Of a stretch of DNA of 64,000 nucleotides, positions 43,449-50,464 are shown one piece after another. Within the stretch, counting starts at the first letter, position 1, and every line of letters starts with the position of its first letter. A model generated the notes under the pieces. The model did no database searches. It saw nothing but the letters and a program-made list of their open reading frames with translations, and had not been told where the DNA came from. Origin of the DNA: Bacteroidia bacterium (GTDB taxonomy: Bacteria > Bacteroidota > Bacteroidia > SpSt-205); NCBI GenBank assembly GCA_026003235.1, contig BPGW01000003.1, positions 186,001-250,000 on the forward strand, in the 5' to 3' direction. Both the position numbers and the translations under genes were made by a program.

Positions 43449-43584
43449 TCACGGTGAGGTGATAGCGGCCTTTCCTCCGGCGTCGGGAGAGTACCGCGCG
43501 CCCCCAGCGTGTACGCATGCGGACCCGAAAGCCGTGGGTACGCAACCGCTTCGTGCGGCTGGGCTGGTAGGTTCTCTTCGGCAT
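43420..43584 (-). CDS. rpmH: 50S ribosomal protein L34
   Basis: I translated this by hand. The 54-residue protein starts [20 protein letters not shown] and continues [19 protein letters not shown], the L34 signature with its many Arg/Lys. The C-terminal tail (about 10 residues beyond [11 protein letters not shown]) is longer than the usual 44-46-residue protein. ATG at 43584 lies 4 nt after TACCTTTG. It overlaps rnpA, as in most bacteria. Confidence 0.93.
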   Translation of the reverse strand: MPKRTYQPSRTKRLRTHGFRVRMRTRWGRAVLSRRRRKGRYHLTVSDTIAGKPY

Positions 43585-43588
43585 GGGG

Positions 43589-43596
43589 CAAAGGTA
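43589..43596 (-). promoter_or_regulatory. -7 promoter box (TACCTTTG) of rpmH-rnpA-yidD
   Basis: The box is 4 nt before the rpmH ATG. It suggests that even this ribosomal protein transcript is leaderless. Confidence 0.68.
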
Positions 43597-43615
43597 AGAA
43601 GTTTCTCACCTTCTG

Positions 43616-43623
43616 TACTTTTG
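43616..43623 (+). promoter_or_regulatory. -7 promoter box (TACTTTTG) of the nucleotide-sugar operon
   Basis: The box ends 5 nt before ATG 43629, 19 bp from the rpmH box on the other strand. Confidence 0.62.
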
Positions 43624-43628
43624 CCTGG

Positions 43629-44579
43629 ATGCCCAAACGCGTGCTCATCACGGGCGCCGCAGGCTTTATCGGCTCTCACTTGTGCGATCGCTTCTGGGAG
43701 GAAGGCTTTGATGTGCTAGCCCTGGATAACCTCTGTACCGGCAACTTGGATAACCTGGCCCATCTTTTTGGTCGGCCTCGCTTCACCTTCCTGCACCACG
43801 ACATCACGAACTTCATTCATGTGCCGGGTGAGCTGCACTACATTCTCCATTTTGCTTCGCCGGCCAGCCCCGCTGACTACCTGCGCATGCCTATCCAAAC
43901 CCTCAAGGTAGGGGCCCTGGGCACACATAAATGTCTGGGACTGGCCCGAGCCAAAGGCGCTACCATCCTTTTAGCCTCTACCTCGGAGGTGTACGGAGAC
44001 CCTCTGGAGCACCCCCAAAAAGAAACCTACTGGGGCAACGTCAACCCCATCGGGGTTCGGGGCGTGTACGACGAAGCTAAGCGCTTTCTGGAGGCGATGG
44101 CGATGGCTTACCACCGAACCCACGGCCTTTCCATTCGGATTGTACGCATCTTCAACACCTACGGCCCTCGCATGCGCTTGGATGACGGCCGGGTTCTGCC
44201 TAACTTCATCGGGCAAGCCCTGCGAAATGAGCCTCTCACCGTCTATGGCGACGGCAGCCAAACGCGCAGCTTCTGCTATGTAAGTGACCTGGTGGAAGGT
44301 ATCTTTCGCCTCCTGCTCTATACAGACTACCCTTACCCCGTCAACCTCGGCAACCCCGAAGAAGTCTCTATCCTGGACTTTGCCAAGGAAATCTTAGCGC
44401 TTGTCCCCGAATCCCGCAGCACGATCGTGTTTCATCCGCTGCCAGAAGACGATCCTAAGGTGCGGCGCCCTGACATCACCTTGGCCCGGGAGCTGCTTGG
44501 GTGGGAGCCGCAGGTGCCCCGTCAGGAAGGGCTGCGCCGTAGCATCGCTTACTTTCGTGAAAAAATCGCTGTCGCATGA
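43629..44579 (+). CDS. NAD-dependent sugar epimerase/dehydratase, UDP-glucuronate decarboxylase (UXS)-like
   Basis: The 316-residue extended SDR has the NAD loop [10 protein letters not shown] at residues 8-17 and the UXS marker [11 protein letters not shown] near 80. The catalytic YDEAKR is near 142, followed by [10 protein letters not shown] near 177. These match UDP-xylose synthase (UDP-glucuronate decarboxylase). As the next genes are rfbC and rfbA while rfbB is absent, a dTDP-glucose 4,6-dehydratase role is conceivable but not the better match. ATG 43629 follows a box at 5 nt; the frame is open further upstream. Confidence 0.85.
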   Translation: MPKRVLITGAAGFIGSHLCDRFWEEGFDVLALDNLCTGNLDNLAHLFGRPRFTFLHHDITNFIHVPGELHYILHFASPASPADYLRMPIQTLKVGALGTHKCLGLARAKGATILLASTSEVYGDPLEHPQKETYWGNVNPIGVRGVYDEAKRFLEAMAMAYHRTHGLSIRIVRIFNTYGPRMRLDDGRVLPNFIGQALRNEPLTVYGDGSQTRSFCYVSDLVEGIFRLLLYTDYPYPVNLGNPEEVSILDFAKEILALVPESRSTIVFHPLPEDDPKVRRPDITLARELLGWEPQVPRQEGLRRSIAYFREKIAVA

Positions 44580-45148
44580 ACCGCTATCACCATGAGCCCT
44601 TACCTTTAGCCGGTGCTTTCCTTCTGCGCTGGGATCGCTACGTCGACGAGCGCGGCTATTTTGCGGAGCTTTTTCGCACCGAAGTAGCTGAGCGGTTGGG
44701 TTTACCTACTTTCGTCCAAGATAACCTCTCTTTTTCTCGGCGAGGTGTTTTGCGGGGGCTTCATTTTCAGCGTGCTCCTTACGTGCAGGCTAAGTTGGTG
44801 ACGGTGCTTCAGGGCCGCATCCAGGATGTGCTGGTGGATCTGCGGCCTTCTTCTGCGACGTACCGCCAGAGCTATAGTGTGCTACTCACGAGTGAAGGGC
44901 CCCATTGTACCTGGGTGTATGTACCGCCTGGCTTTGCGCACGGCTTTTATGTGCTATCCGACGAAGCGCTGGTGCTCTATCGGTGCTCGGCCTACTATGC
45001 TCCGCAGGTGGATGGGGGCGTGCGATGGGATGACCCCGACCTCCGCATCCCTTGGGAAGTTCCTCCGGGCACCGAGCCTATCCTTTCGCCTAAAGACGCC
45101 GCCTTGCCTCGGCTGAAGGAACAACCTGAACCGTTCCCCGACTTATGA
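44576..45148 (+). CDS. rfbC: dTDP-4-dehydrorhamnose 3,5-epimerase (RmlC/RfbC)
   Basis: The 190-residue cupin enzyme epimerises the 4-keto-6-deoxy sugar at C3 and C5. Family features seen: [13 protein letters not shown], then [16 protein letters not shown] with the catalytic His, [18 protein letters not shown], and [16 protein letters not shown]. It overlaps the UXS-like gene and rfbA as ATGA on both sides. The C-terminus is slightly longer than usual with Pro/Glu. Confidence 0.93.
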   Translation: MNRYHHEPLPLAGAFLLRWDRYVDERGYFAELFRTEVAERLGLPTFVQDNLSFSRRGVLRGLHFQRAPYVQAKLVTVLQGRIQDVLVDLRPSSATYRQSYSVLLTSEGPHCTWVYVPPGFAHGFYVLSDEALVLYRCSAYYAPQVDGGVRWDDPDLRIPWEVPPGTEPILSPKDAALPRLKEQPEPFPDL

Positions 45149-46017
45149 AAGGCATTCTCTTAGCGGGCGGAGCCGGTACACGGCTTTACCCTATGACGCA
45201 AGTAATCACCAAGCAGCTCCTTCCTGTCTACGACAAGCCCATGGTCTACTACCCGCTTACCACCCTCATGCTGGCTGGCGTGCGGGATATCCTCCTTATC
45301 AGTACGCCGCAGGACATCGGGCATTTTGAACGGCTGCTTGGTGACGGGCGTAAGCTGGGCCTTCGCATCCAGTACACTGTGCAGCCTCGGCCCGAGGGCA
45401 TTGCTCAGGCCCTGATCCTGGCAGAGTCGTTTTTGGCTGGCTCGCCTTGCGTGCTGATCCTGGGAGACAATCTCTTTTACGGCAGCGGAATGCAGGCTTT
45501 TCTGGAAAGCTGCCGCATCTCGGAAGGGGCACTCATTTTTGCTTATCCTGTCCACGACCCCCAGCGGTATGGGGTGGTGGAGTTTGACAAGGAAGGCCGG
45601 GTGCTGAGCCTGGAAGAGAAGCCCCAACATCCGAAGTCTTCCTATGCGGTGCCAGGGCTTTACTTCTACGATGGGCAGGCTCCTGCGCTGGCACGCACCC
45701 TTCGCCCCTCCGCCCGGGGAGAACTGGAAATCACCGACCTCAATCGGCTCTACTTAGAGCGAGGACAACTGCGGGTTCGGGTGATGCCCCGGGGCTTTGC
45801 GTGGCTTGACACCGGCACGCCCCACAGCCTCCTGGAAGCCAGCCTTTTCGTCCAGGTGATTGAGGAACGCCAAGGCCTCAAGATCGGGTGCCCCGAAGAA
45901 GTCGCCTTCCGCAAAGGCTTCATCTCGCTTGAGGAGCTGCGCGACCTGGCCGAACCCCTCGCCAAAACCCCGTATGGTCAATACCTTTTGCGCGTGGTGC
46001 GGGAAGCTCATGGTTAG
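45145..46017 (+). CDS. rfbA: Glucose-1-phosphate thymidylyltransferase (RmlA/RfbA)
   Basis: The 290-residue nucleotidyltransferase makes dTDP-glucose from dTTP and glucose-1-phosphate. The motif GILLAGGAGTRLYPMT is at residues 3-18, followed by KQLLPVYDKPMVYYPL, an LGDNLFYG site near 110 and EEKPQHPKSSYAV near 155. It is the first committed step of the dTDP-rhamnose route; rfbC lies upstream but rfbB and rfbD are not in the window. Confidence 0.95.
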   Translation: MKGILLAGGAGTRLYPMTQVITKQLLPVYDKPMVYYPLTTLMLAGVRDILLISTPQDIGHFERLLGDGRKLGLRIQYTVQPRPEGIAQALILAESFLAGSPCVLILGDNLFYGSGMQAFLESCRISEGALIFAYPVHDPQRYGVVEFDKEGRVLSLEEKPQHPKSSYAVPGLYFYDGQAPALARTLRPSARGELEITDLNRLYLERGQLRVRVMPRGFAWLDTGTPHSLLEASLFVQVIEERQGLKIGCPEEVAFRKGFISLEELRDLAEPLAKTPYGQYLLRVVREAHG

Positions 46018-46786
46018 CGGGGCCTTTCTCTTGGCGCAGCTCTACAGGGTGCCTGATACGGTGCCCTTGGCCGGCGTTTGCACAGCAAAGGCCGTAGGGG
46101 TTTTAGCTTGGCCGAAGGGGCCGGAAGTGCTTAGCTCAGCCCAGCAAGGGACCACCCTCTCCGTGACGCTTCGCTTCTGGGAAGGGCCGGGCTTGGTGCC
46201 ATGGCAATGGGGAACCCAGACCTTTACTACGGTGGTCCAAGCCGGCCCCCTGCCTGAAGACTCGCTCCTACCTCAGGCGGACTTTTCAGTACCTGACCTG
46301 GCTGAAGAAGCCCCCGAGCCTTCCTCTGAAACGCTGTGGGGTTTGTGGCTTGTGCTGGCGGGGGTCATGGTGCTGCTGGTGGCTTTTCCCTTCTTGGTTC
46401 GGCGGCTGCGGCCTTACGGGCTTGCGTTCTGGCTGGCGATTCGGTGGCGCGTCTTTTTGCACCGATGGCACCCCCGAAGGAAGCGGGACCTGGAAGCTTT
46501 TACCCAAGCGGTGAAAAAGCTCCTTTTGCCTCATGCGGACCGGCATCCGGGTAGCCTCCTTCCCCAAGAAGTAGCCCATCTTGAGGGCCCCCCACCTCTC
46601 CGAGAAGCGCTCCAGGCGCTGCTCCAGGCAGAGCATCGCCTTTTCCTGGGTCAGGTCCTTCCTCCGGAGGAAGCCTCCGAGCTGTATAGGCGCACCTGGC
46701 AAGCCCTCCGCACCTGCGCACCTGGTTGGGTACCTTTTCCGCCTCGTACGCTTCTGTTGTATGCCCCTTTGGTGGGAAGCGCCTGA
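46010..46786 (+). CDS. Membrane protein next to a VWA (Bat-type) gene
   Basis: The 258-residue product has a hydrophobic start (residues 4-16), a beta-rich extracytoplasmic part with LSVTLRFWEGPGLVPW, one TM segment (about 111-134) and a cytoplasmic basic/helical C-terminus (KRDLEAFTQAVKKLL and LREALQALLQAEHR). This shape resembles the DUF4381/BatD-like partners that precede BatA in Bacteroidota aerotolerance loci, but I do not claim the family. It overlaps rfbA by 8 nt and the next gene by 26. Confidence 0.55.
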   Translation: MVSGAFLLAQLYRVPDTVPLAGVCTAKAVGVLAWPKGPEVLSSAQQGTTLSVTLRFWEGPGLVPWQWGTQTFTTVVQAGPLPEDSLLPQADFSVPDLAEEAPEPSSETLWGLWLVLAGVMVLLVAFPFLVRRLRPYGLAFWLAIRWRVFLHRWHPRRKRDLEAFTQAVKKLLLPHADRHPGSLLPQEVAHLEGPPPLREALQALLQAEHRLFLGQVLPPEEASELYRRTWQALRTCAPGWVPFPPRTLLLYAPLVGSA

Positions 46787-47641
46787 GTGGCTCCTGCTTG
46801 TTCCTATCTGGCTTGCCTTGATCGGGCTGGCCCTGCGCCTGCGTCTGCGAACAGGCCTCGTGCTGAGAGAAGGAAAGGCCGAGCGCTTTCTCTTCCTGCG
46901 AAGCGCCTTTCCCACGCTCACGGTTGGAGGGGCTCTGCTGCTTGCGACCTTGGCCCTGAGCCGGCCTTACCTTCGCACCACCCGCGCAACCTCCCTACCC
47001 CCCCCTCTGGCTGGTGGTGGATGTCTCCCGCAGCATGAAAGAAAAAGACAAGCTGCCTTCTCGCCAGGGTTTTGTGCTGGATCAGCTTCGCTTGTGGATA
47101 GACTCGCTGGAAGCGGTAAGGCTCTCAGCGCCCATAGGCCTTCTTCTCTTTGGAGAAAACGCCTATGCGGTCCTCCCTCTGACTTCCGATAGAGAAGCGC
47201 TGCGCCATGCGCTAAACGAGCTGAGCGGGGTAGAGGTGGGTAGGGCTACGAACCTAAGTGATGCTTTACGGCTTCTTTTGGAGGTAGCGGCTCCGGGCCA
47301 GGCGGCGCTGATTGTTTCGGACGGCGCCCACAACATCCCCTGGGAGTCGCCCCTTCCTCGCCTGGCTGAGAAACTGAGAGAAAAAGGCGTGGTGCTCCAT
47401 ACCCTTTTCGTAGGAGAAGAAGGGACCCCAGCGCTTCCCCGAAGCGCTGGAGCTTTTAGCCGGTATGGCAGGAGGGACCTATCAGGCTAATCGGCTCGCT
47501 TTAGCTCCGCTCTTGCAGAAAGTCCCTGAGCGGGTGGAAATACCCCTGGTCTCCTGGCTTTGGATGGGGGCCCTTCTTTGTGCCCTGGTAGGACTAGCAG
47601 GCATGGCGATCGGAGGGTGGTTTTCGGTCCTATGTGCCTGA
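46761..47641 (+). pseudogene. BatA/BatB-like VWA membrane protein, two frame changes
   Basis: Three successive frames together encode one protein. Segment 1 (46761 to about 47000) has two TM helices (EWLLLVPIWLALIGLAL, VGGALLLATLAL). Segment 2 (about 47005-47440) has the VWA domain with MIDAS DVSRSM. Segment 3 (about 47441-47641) reads PEALELLAGMAGGTYQ and ends in a TM helix before TGA at 47639. The first change falls in a C8 run at 46998-47005 and the second in C4 at 47437-47440; removing one C at each gives a continuous product of about 292 residues with normal BatB topology. MIDAS proteins of this type belong to the MoxR/Bat system. It could be a decayed gene, phase-variable or a consensus error. 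Confidence 0.75.
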
Positions 47642-48058
47642 AGGGTTCAGCTCGTAAGTGATATGGATACGGCAGCCCGCAGCTTCAAACATCGCCATGG
47701 CGCTGCAGTATTTGGTGCGCGAAAGCTCAATGCTGCGTTCCACATCGGCCGGGGTAGCATCGGGGCTTTCTACCCGAAGGTGTAAGGTAACCGCCGTGAA
47801 GACGCGGGGAAACTCTTCTCTTCGCTCCGCTTGGGCTTGCACCCGGAAGGTGCGCACCGTCTTGCGTTTTTTCTGGAGGATGCTCACGACATCGGCCGAG
47901 AAGCACGCCAGCATGGAAGCCAAGAGACCTTCCATAGGACGGGCCGCCTGATCGGTGCCCCCTACCTCTACAGGAGAATCAAACACCAATTCATGGCCGC
48001 TTTCAGGTCGCACAAGGAAATGTAGCCCTTGACCGGTCCACTCAAGCTGAGCTGTCAT
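47630..48058 (-). CDS. OsmC/Ohr-family peroxidase-like protein
   Basis: The 142-residue OsmC-fold protein has the two redox Cys of the family: C52 in LLASMLACFSADVV and C118 in RTKYCSAMAMF. The order, and Glu/Arg near the first Cys, fit thiol-dependent reduction of organic hydroperoxides. It resembles the YhfA-type branch more than Ohr. ATG 48058 begins the domain; no box precedes it, and the tRNA 15 bp upstream on the same strand suggests co-transcription with the tRNAs. The 3' end overlaps the bat-like gene. Confidence 0.82.
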   Translation of the reverse strand: MTAQLEWTGQGLHFLVRPESGHELVFDSPVEVGGTDQAARPMEGLLASMLACFSADVVSILQKKRKTVRTFRVQAQAERREEFPRVFTAVTLHLRVESPDATPADVERSIELSRTKYCSAMAMFEAAGCRIHITYELNPSGT

Positions 48059-48072
48059 AAGGAGGGGGTAGG

Positions 48073-48145
<73 letters not shown>

Positions 48146-48183
48146 ATGGTTATGTCTATTTCAAGCCCAGCGCTGCGGGCCCG

Positions 48184-48265
48184 TGCCGAAGGTGGGACTC
48201 GAACCCACACGGGAAACCCCACACGCCCCTGAAACGTGCGCGTCTACCAGTTCCGCCACTTCGGC
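48184..48265 (-). tRNA. tRNA-Leu (CAG)
   Basis: An 82-nt tRNA with acceptor GCCGAAG paired with CTTCGGC, a class II long variable arm, anticodon loop TTCAGGG (anticodon CAG) and GGTTCGAGTCC in the T arm. CCA is not encoded. It lies 38 bp upstream of the CAU tRNA on the same strand. Confidence 0.92.
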
Positions 48266-48294
48266 AGCTCGGGGCACAAAGGTACAAAGAATCC

Positions 48295-48834
48295 TCAATC
48301 CCCAGCGGCCCTGATACCCCCTTCCACCTGCGCAAGAAGGGTAGCCAACTCGCGGGCATAGGCCGCGTCAGGCTCGCCTTGGCTTTCCTGCCAGCGAGAT
48401 TGGATATGCATCAGGTGGGCCCGGTAGGGAAGCACTTGCATACCGCAGTAGGCCAGAACCTGCGACAGATGATCCAAGCCGCGGAGATTACCAAAGCGGC
48501 CATCCGAAACGCCCACTAAAGCCGCCAGCCGCCCACGAAAAACTTCTCTCGGAAGCGCATCAATAAATACCTTCACCACCCCAGGAAAACCTCCATTATA
48601 TTCCGGCACTACCCATATCCACACCGAACACTTTTGCAGCATGTAAATTATCGACTCAAAAGTAGCGGAACGAGCACCAAACAAGTCTGAAAAGAGAAAA
48701 TCCCGAGGAAGCGTCTGAAAATCTATAAAGTGGTAAAGGTGTCCTTGCTCTTCCAGCTTGCGAGCCAGATACAAGGCGACTCGGCGGGTGTAGCTATCAG
48801 GGCGGTGGGTGCCTGAAATCAGCGCAATAGCCAT
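48295..48834 (-). CDS. NADPH-dependent FMN reductase family protein
   Basis: The 179-residue flavodoxin-like protein has the phosphate loop [16 protein letters not shown] at about residues 5-20 and the marker [20 protein letters not shown] near 75-95. The family reduces FMN, quinones or azo compounds with NAD(P)H in the cytosol. No consensus promoter box is seen before ATG 48834; the 3' end is 29 bp from the tRNA-Leu. Confidence 0.88.
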   Translation of the reverse strand: MAIALISGTHRPDSYTRRVALYLARKLEEQGHLYHFIDFQTLPRDFLFSDLFGARSATFESIIYMLQKCSVWIWVVPEYNGGFPGVVKVFIDALPREVFRGRLAALVGVSDGRFGNLRGLDHLSQVLAYCGMQVLPYRAHLMHIQSRWQESQGEPDAAYARELATLLAQVEGGIRAAGD

Positions 48835-48883
48835 GCCTGCTTAAACACAAATCCCCTACGCCAACCTACCGCGGCTTTTGTGC

Positions 48884-48891
48884 TACCTTTG
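48884..48891 (+). promoter_or_regulatory. -7 promoter box (TACCTTTG) of the coiled-coil/nuclease operon
   Basis: The box ends 4 nt before the GTG at 48896, which supports that start over an upstream in-frame codon. Confidence 0.65.
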
Positions 48892-48895
48892 CGGT

Positions 48896-49801
48896 GTGCG
48901 AACAGGTATCATTTCTGGGGTTTTGCTGGTCCTGGTAGGCATTGTGGCGGGGGTATTGTACTGGAGGCTGCGAAAAGTGGAAAAAGAAAAAACCGAGCTC
49001 GTTGAGGAAAAAGTGTCGCTTGAAGAAAACCTTCGGGAGCTGGACCAGCGAGTCATGGCCATGCAAAAAGAGCTTGAACGCAAAGACGTAGAGCTGGAAG
49101 AGAAAAACCGCCGCCTTGAGGAGCTGCAAAAACGAGTCCAACAAGCTCAAGCCCTGATACGCAAGTATGAGGAAGAAGGTAAAATTTCGGCTAAGCAAGC
49201 CGAAGAAATGCGCTATAAAACCGAGCAGATGGCGTACTACCTGCAAAAGTACCAGGATCGCATAAAAGAACTGGAAGAGGAAAATCAAAAACTACGCGAA
49301 CGCACAGAGCAGCTGGAAAAAGCGGTAGAGCAGAAAGAAACTCAAGCCCGTCAGATTGAAGAAGAAAAAGAAAAGCTTGCCATCAAAGTAAAGGCAGCCT
49401 CCTATCTTAAGGCCATTGAGTTTCGGTTTGCTCAAGTCAAAGAGAGCGGGAAAGAAGAGTGGGATAGAGAGTTTCGGGCTCGGCGTCTACGCACGCTCAA
49501 AATTTGCTTCCAGGTGCTGGAAAACGAAGTCGCCGAACCCGGAGAAAGGACGGTTTATCTTGTAATTTCCGATCCCACCAATAAAGTCATCACCAATTTC
49601 GCTAAAGGTAGCGGATACTTCACGCTGATGGACACGGAGCAGCCTTTTTCTACAAAGGCGGTTTTTCACTACAATCGGCAGCGCCAAGAGGTATGCGCTC
49701 TCTTTGAACGCCCGGACGAAGAGCTAAACAAGGGCACCTACACCGTAACAGCGTTCTGTGAAGGGGTAGAAATTGGGCGTGGGCAATTCCAACTGAAGTA
49801 G
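48896..49801 (+). CDS. Membrane-anchored coiled-coil protein of unknown function
   Basis: The 301-residue protein has one N-terminal TM segment (about residues 3-24, ISGVLLVLVGIVAGVLYW). A long Glu/Lys/Arg-rich coiled coil (about 27-165) follows, then a C-terminal globular domain of about 135 residues with strands such as KICFQVLENEVAEPGERTVYLVISDP. I do not recognise the domain. It is likely an inner-membrane protein with a cytoplasmic or periplasmic spacer. It abuts the nuclease gene: its TAG ends at 49801 and the next GTG starts at 49802. Confidence 0.7.
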   Translation: MRTGIISGVLLVLVGIVAGVLYWRLRKVEKEKTELVEEKVSLEENLRELDQRVMAMQKELERKDVELEEKNRRLEELQKRVQQAQALIRKYEEEGKISAKQAEEMRYKTEQMAYYLQKYQDRIKELEEENQKLRERTEQLEKAVEQKETQARQIEEEKEKLAIKVKAASYLKAIEFRFAQVKESGKEEWDREFRARRLRTLKICFQVLENEVAEPGERTVYLVISDPTNKVITNFAKGSGYFTLMDTEQPFSTKAVFHYNRQRQEVCALFERPDEELNKGTYTVTAFCEGVEIGRGQFQLK

Positions 49802-50464
49802 GTGCTGTCTGGCTCCCTAAAACAGGCGTTGAAAAGTCGCCTGGAAACTCTCAGCTCCCACGGTAAGAAGCCCATCCTGGTGGTTCCGACCCCCTACATG
49901 GCCCGGGCCCTGGCCGGCCAGCTGGGCTCTGGCTATCTTGTCCAGGACCTCTTCACGTGGGCTGGGAAAAGCTCCCCTGACCGCCGAGAACCTAACCCGC
50001 TTGAACTCTTTCAGATTTTCCGGGAAGCCGTGGCTACATCCTCGGAAGACTCGCAAAACAAAAAAGACAAAGGTGCTGCCCCGGCGGAAGACCCGAGAGA
50101 TGAAAAGGATGTTGCCCTGGCTAAAGACGCGCTCCCTTATCAGTGGCAACTTGCTCAGGTCTGGGCAAAGGACTGGGAGGAAGTCTTGCTCGGCACCTCT
50201 TCTCTGAAAGAAGCCCTCCAATATTGGAGCGATCTCTCAGAACATCAGCAGATCAAAGAAGCTTTTCTCTCATCTCCAACAAGCCCACCAAGTCTCTCAG
50301 CTGGCTGGAGCTCATCCCCATCCCGGCCAAGTCTTCAAAAAATATTCAGGAATTTTGGACAAACTTCAAAAATTTTTTGGATTCTTACCTTGGTCTTTTC
50401 TCAGAGAAGCGGTTACGCTTCAATGAGGAAGCTTTGCAAGAGCTCGTGGCCGAGCGTAAGCTAA
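49802..50464 (+). CDS. N-terminal part of an AddB-like nuclease gene (frame changed)
   Basis: This frame begins at GTG 49802 and reads as protein (KKPILVVPTPYMARALAGQLGSGYLVQDLFTW, then SSLKEALQYWSDLSEHQQIKEAF). After about 50270 it turns into Ser/Pro-rich low-complexity reading, while the frame starting at 50143 takes over. A change of one base between about 50215 and 50330 explains this; the shift is of the kind caused by one missing base. The N-terminal domain would be the inactive helicase-like part of AddB. Confidence 0.6.
   Translation: MLSGSLKQALKSRLETLSSHGKKPILVVPTPYMARALAGQLGSGYLVQDLFTWAGKSSPDRREPNPLELFQIFREAVATSSEDSQNKKDKGAAPAEDPRDEKDVALAKDALPYQWQLAQVWAKDWEEVLLGTSSLKEALQYWSDLSEHQQIKEAFLSSPTSPPSLSAGWSSSPSRPSLQKIFRNFGQTSKIFWILTLVFSQRSGYASMRKLCKSSWPSVS

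Noticed and set aside
43449-43679. Minus-strand frame of 76 codons over rpmH
   Set aside because: Another frame of the rpmH region; the L34 reading is certain, so this is a shadow.
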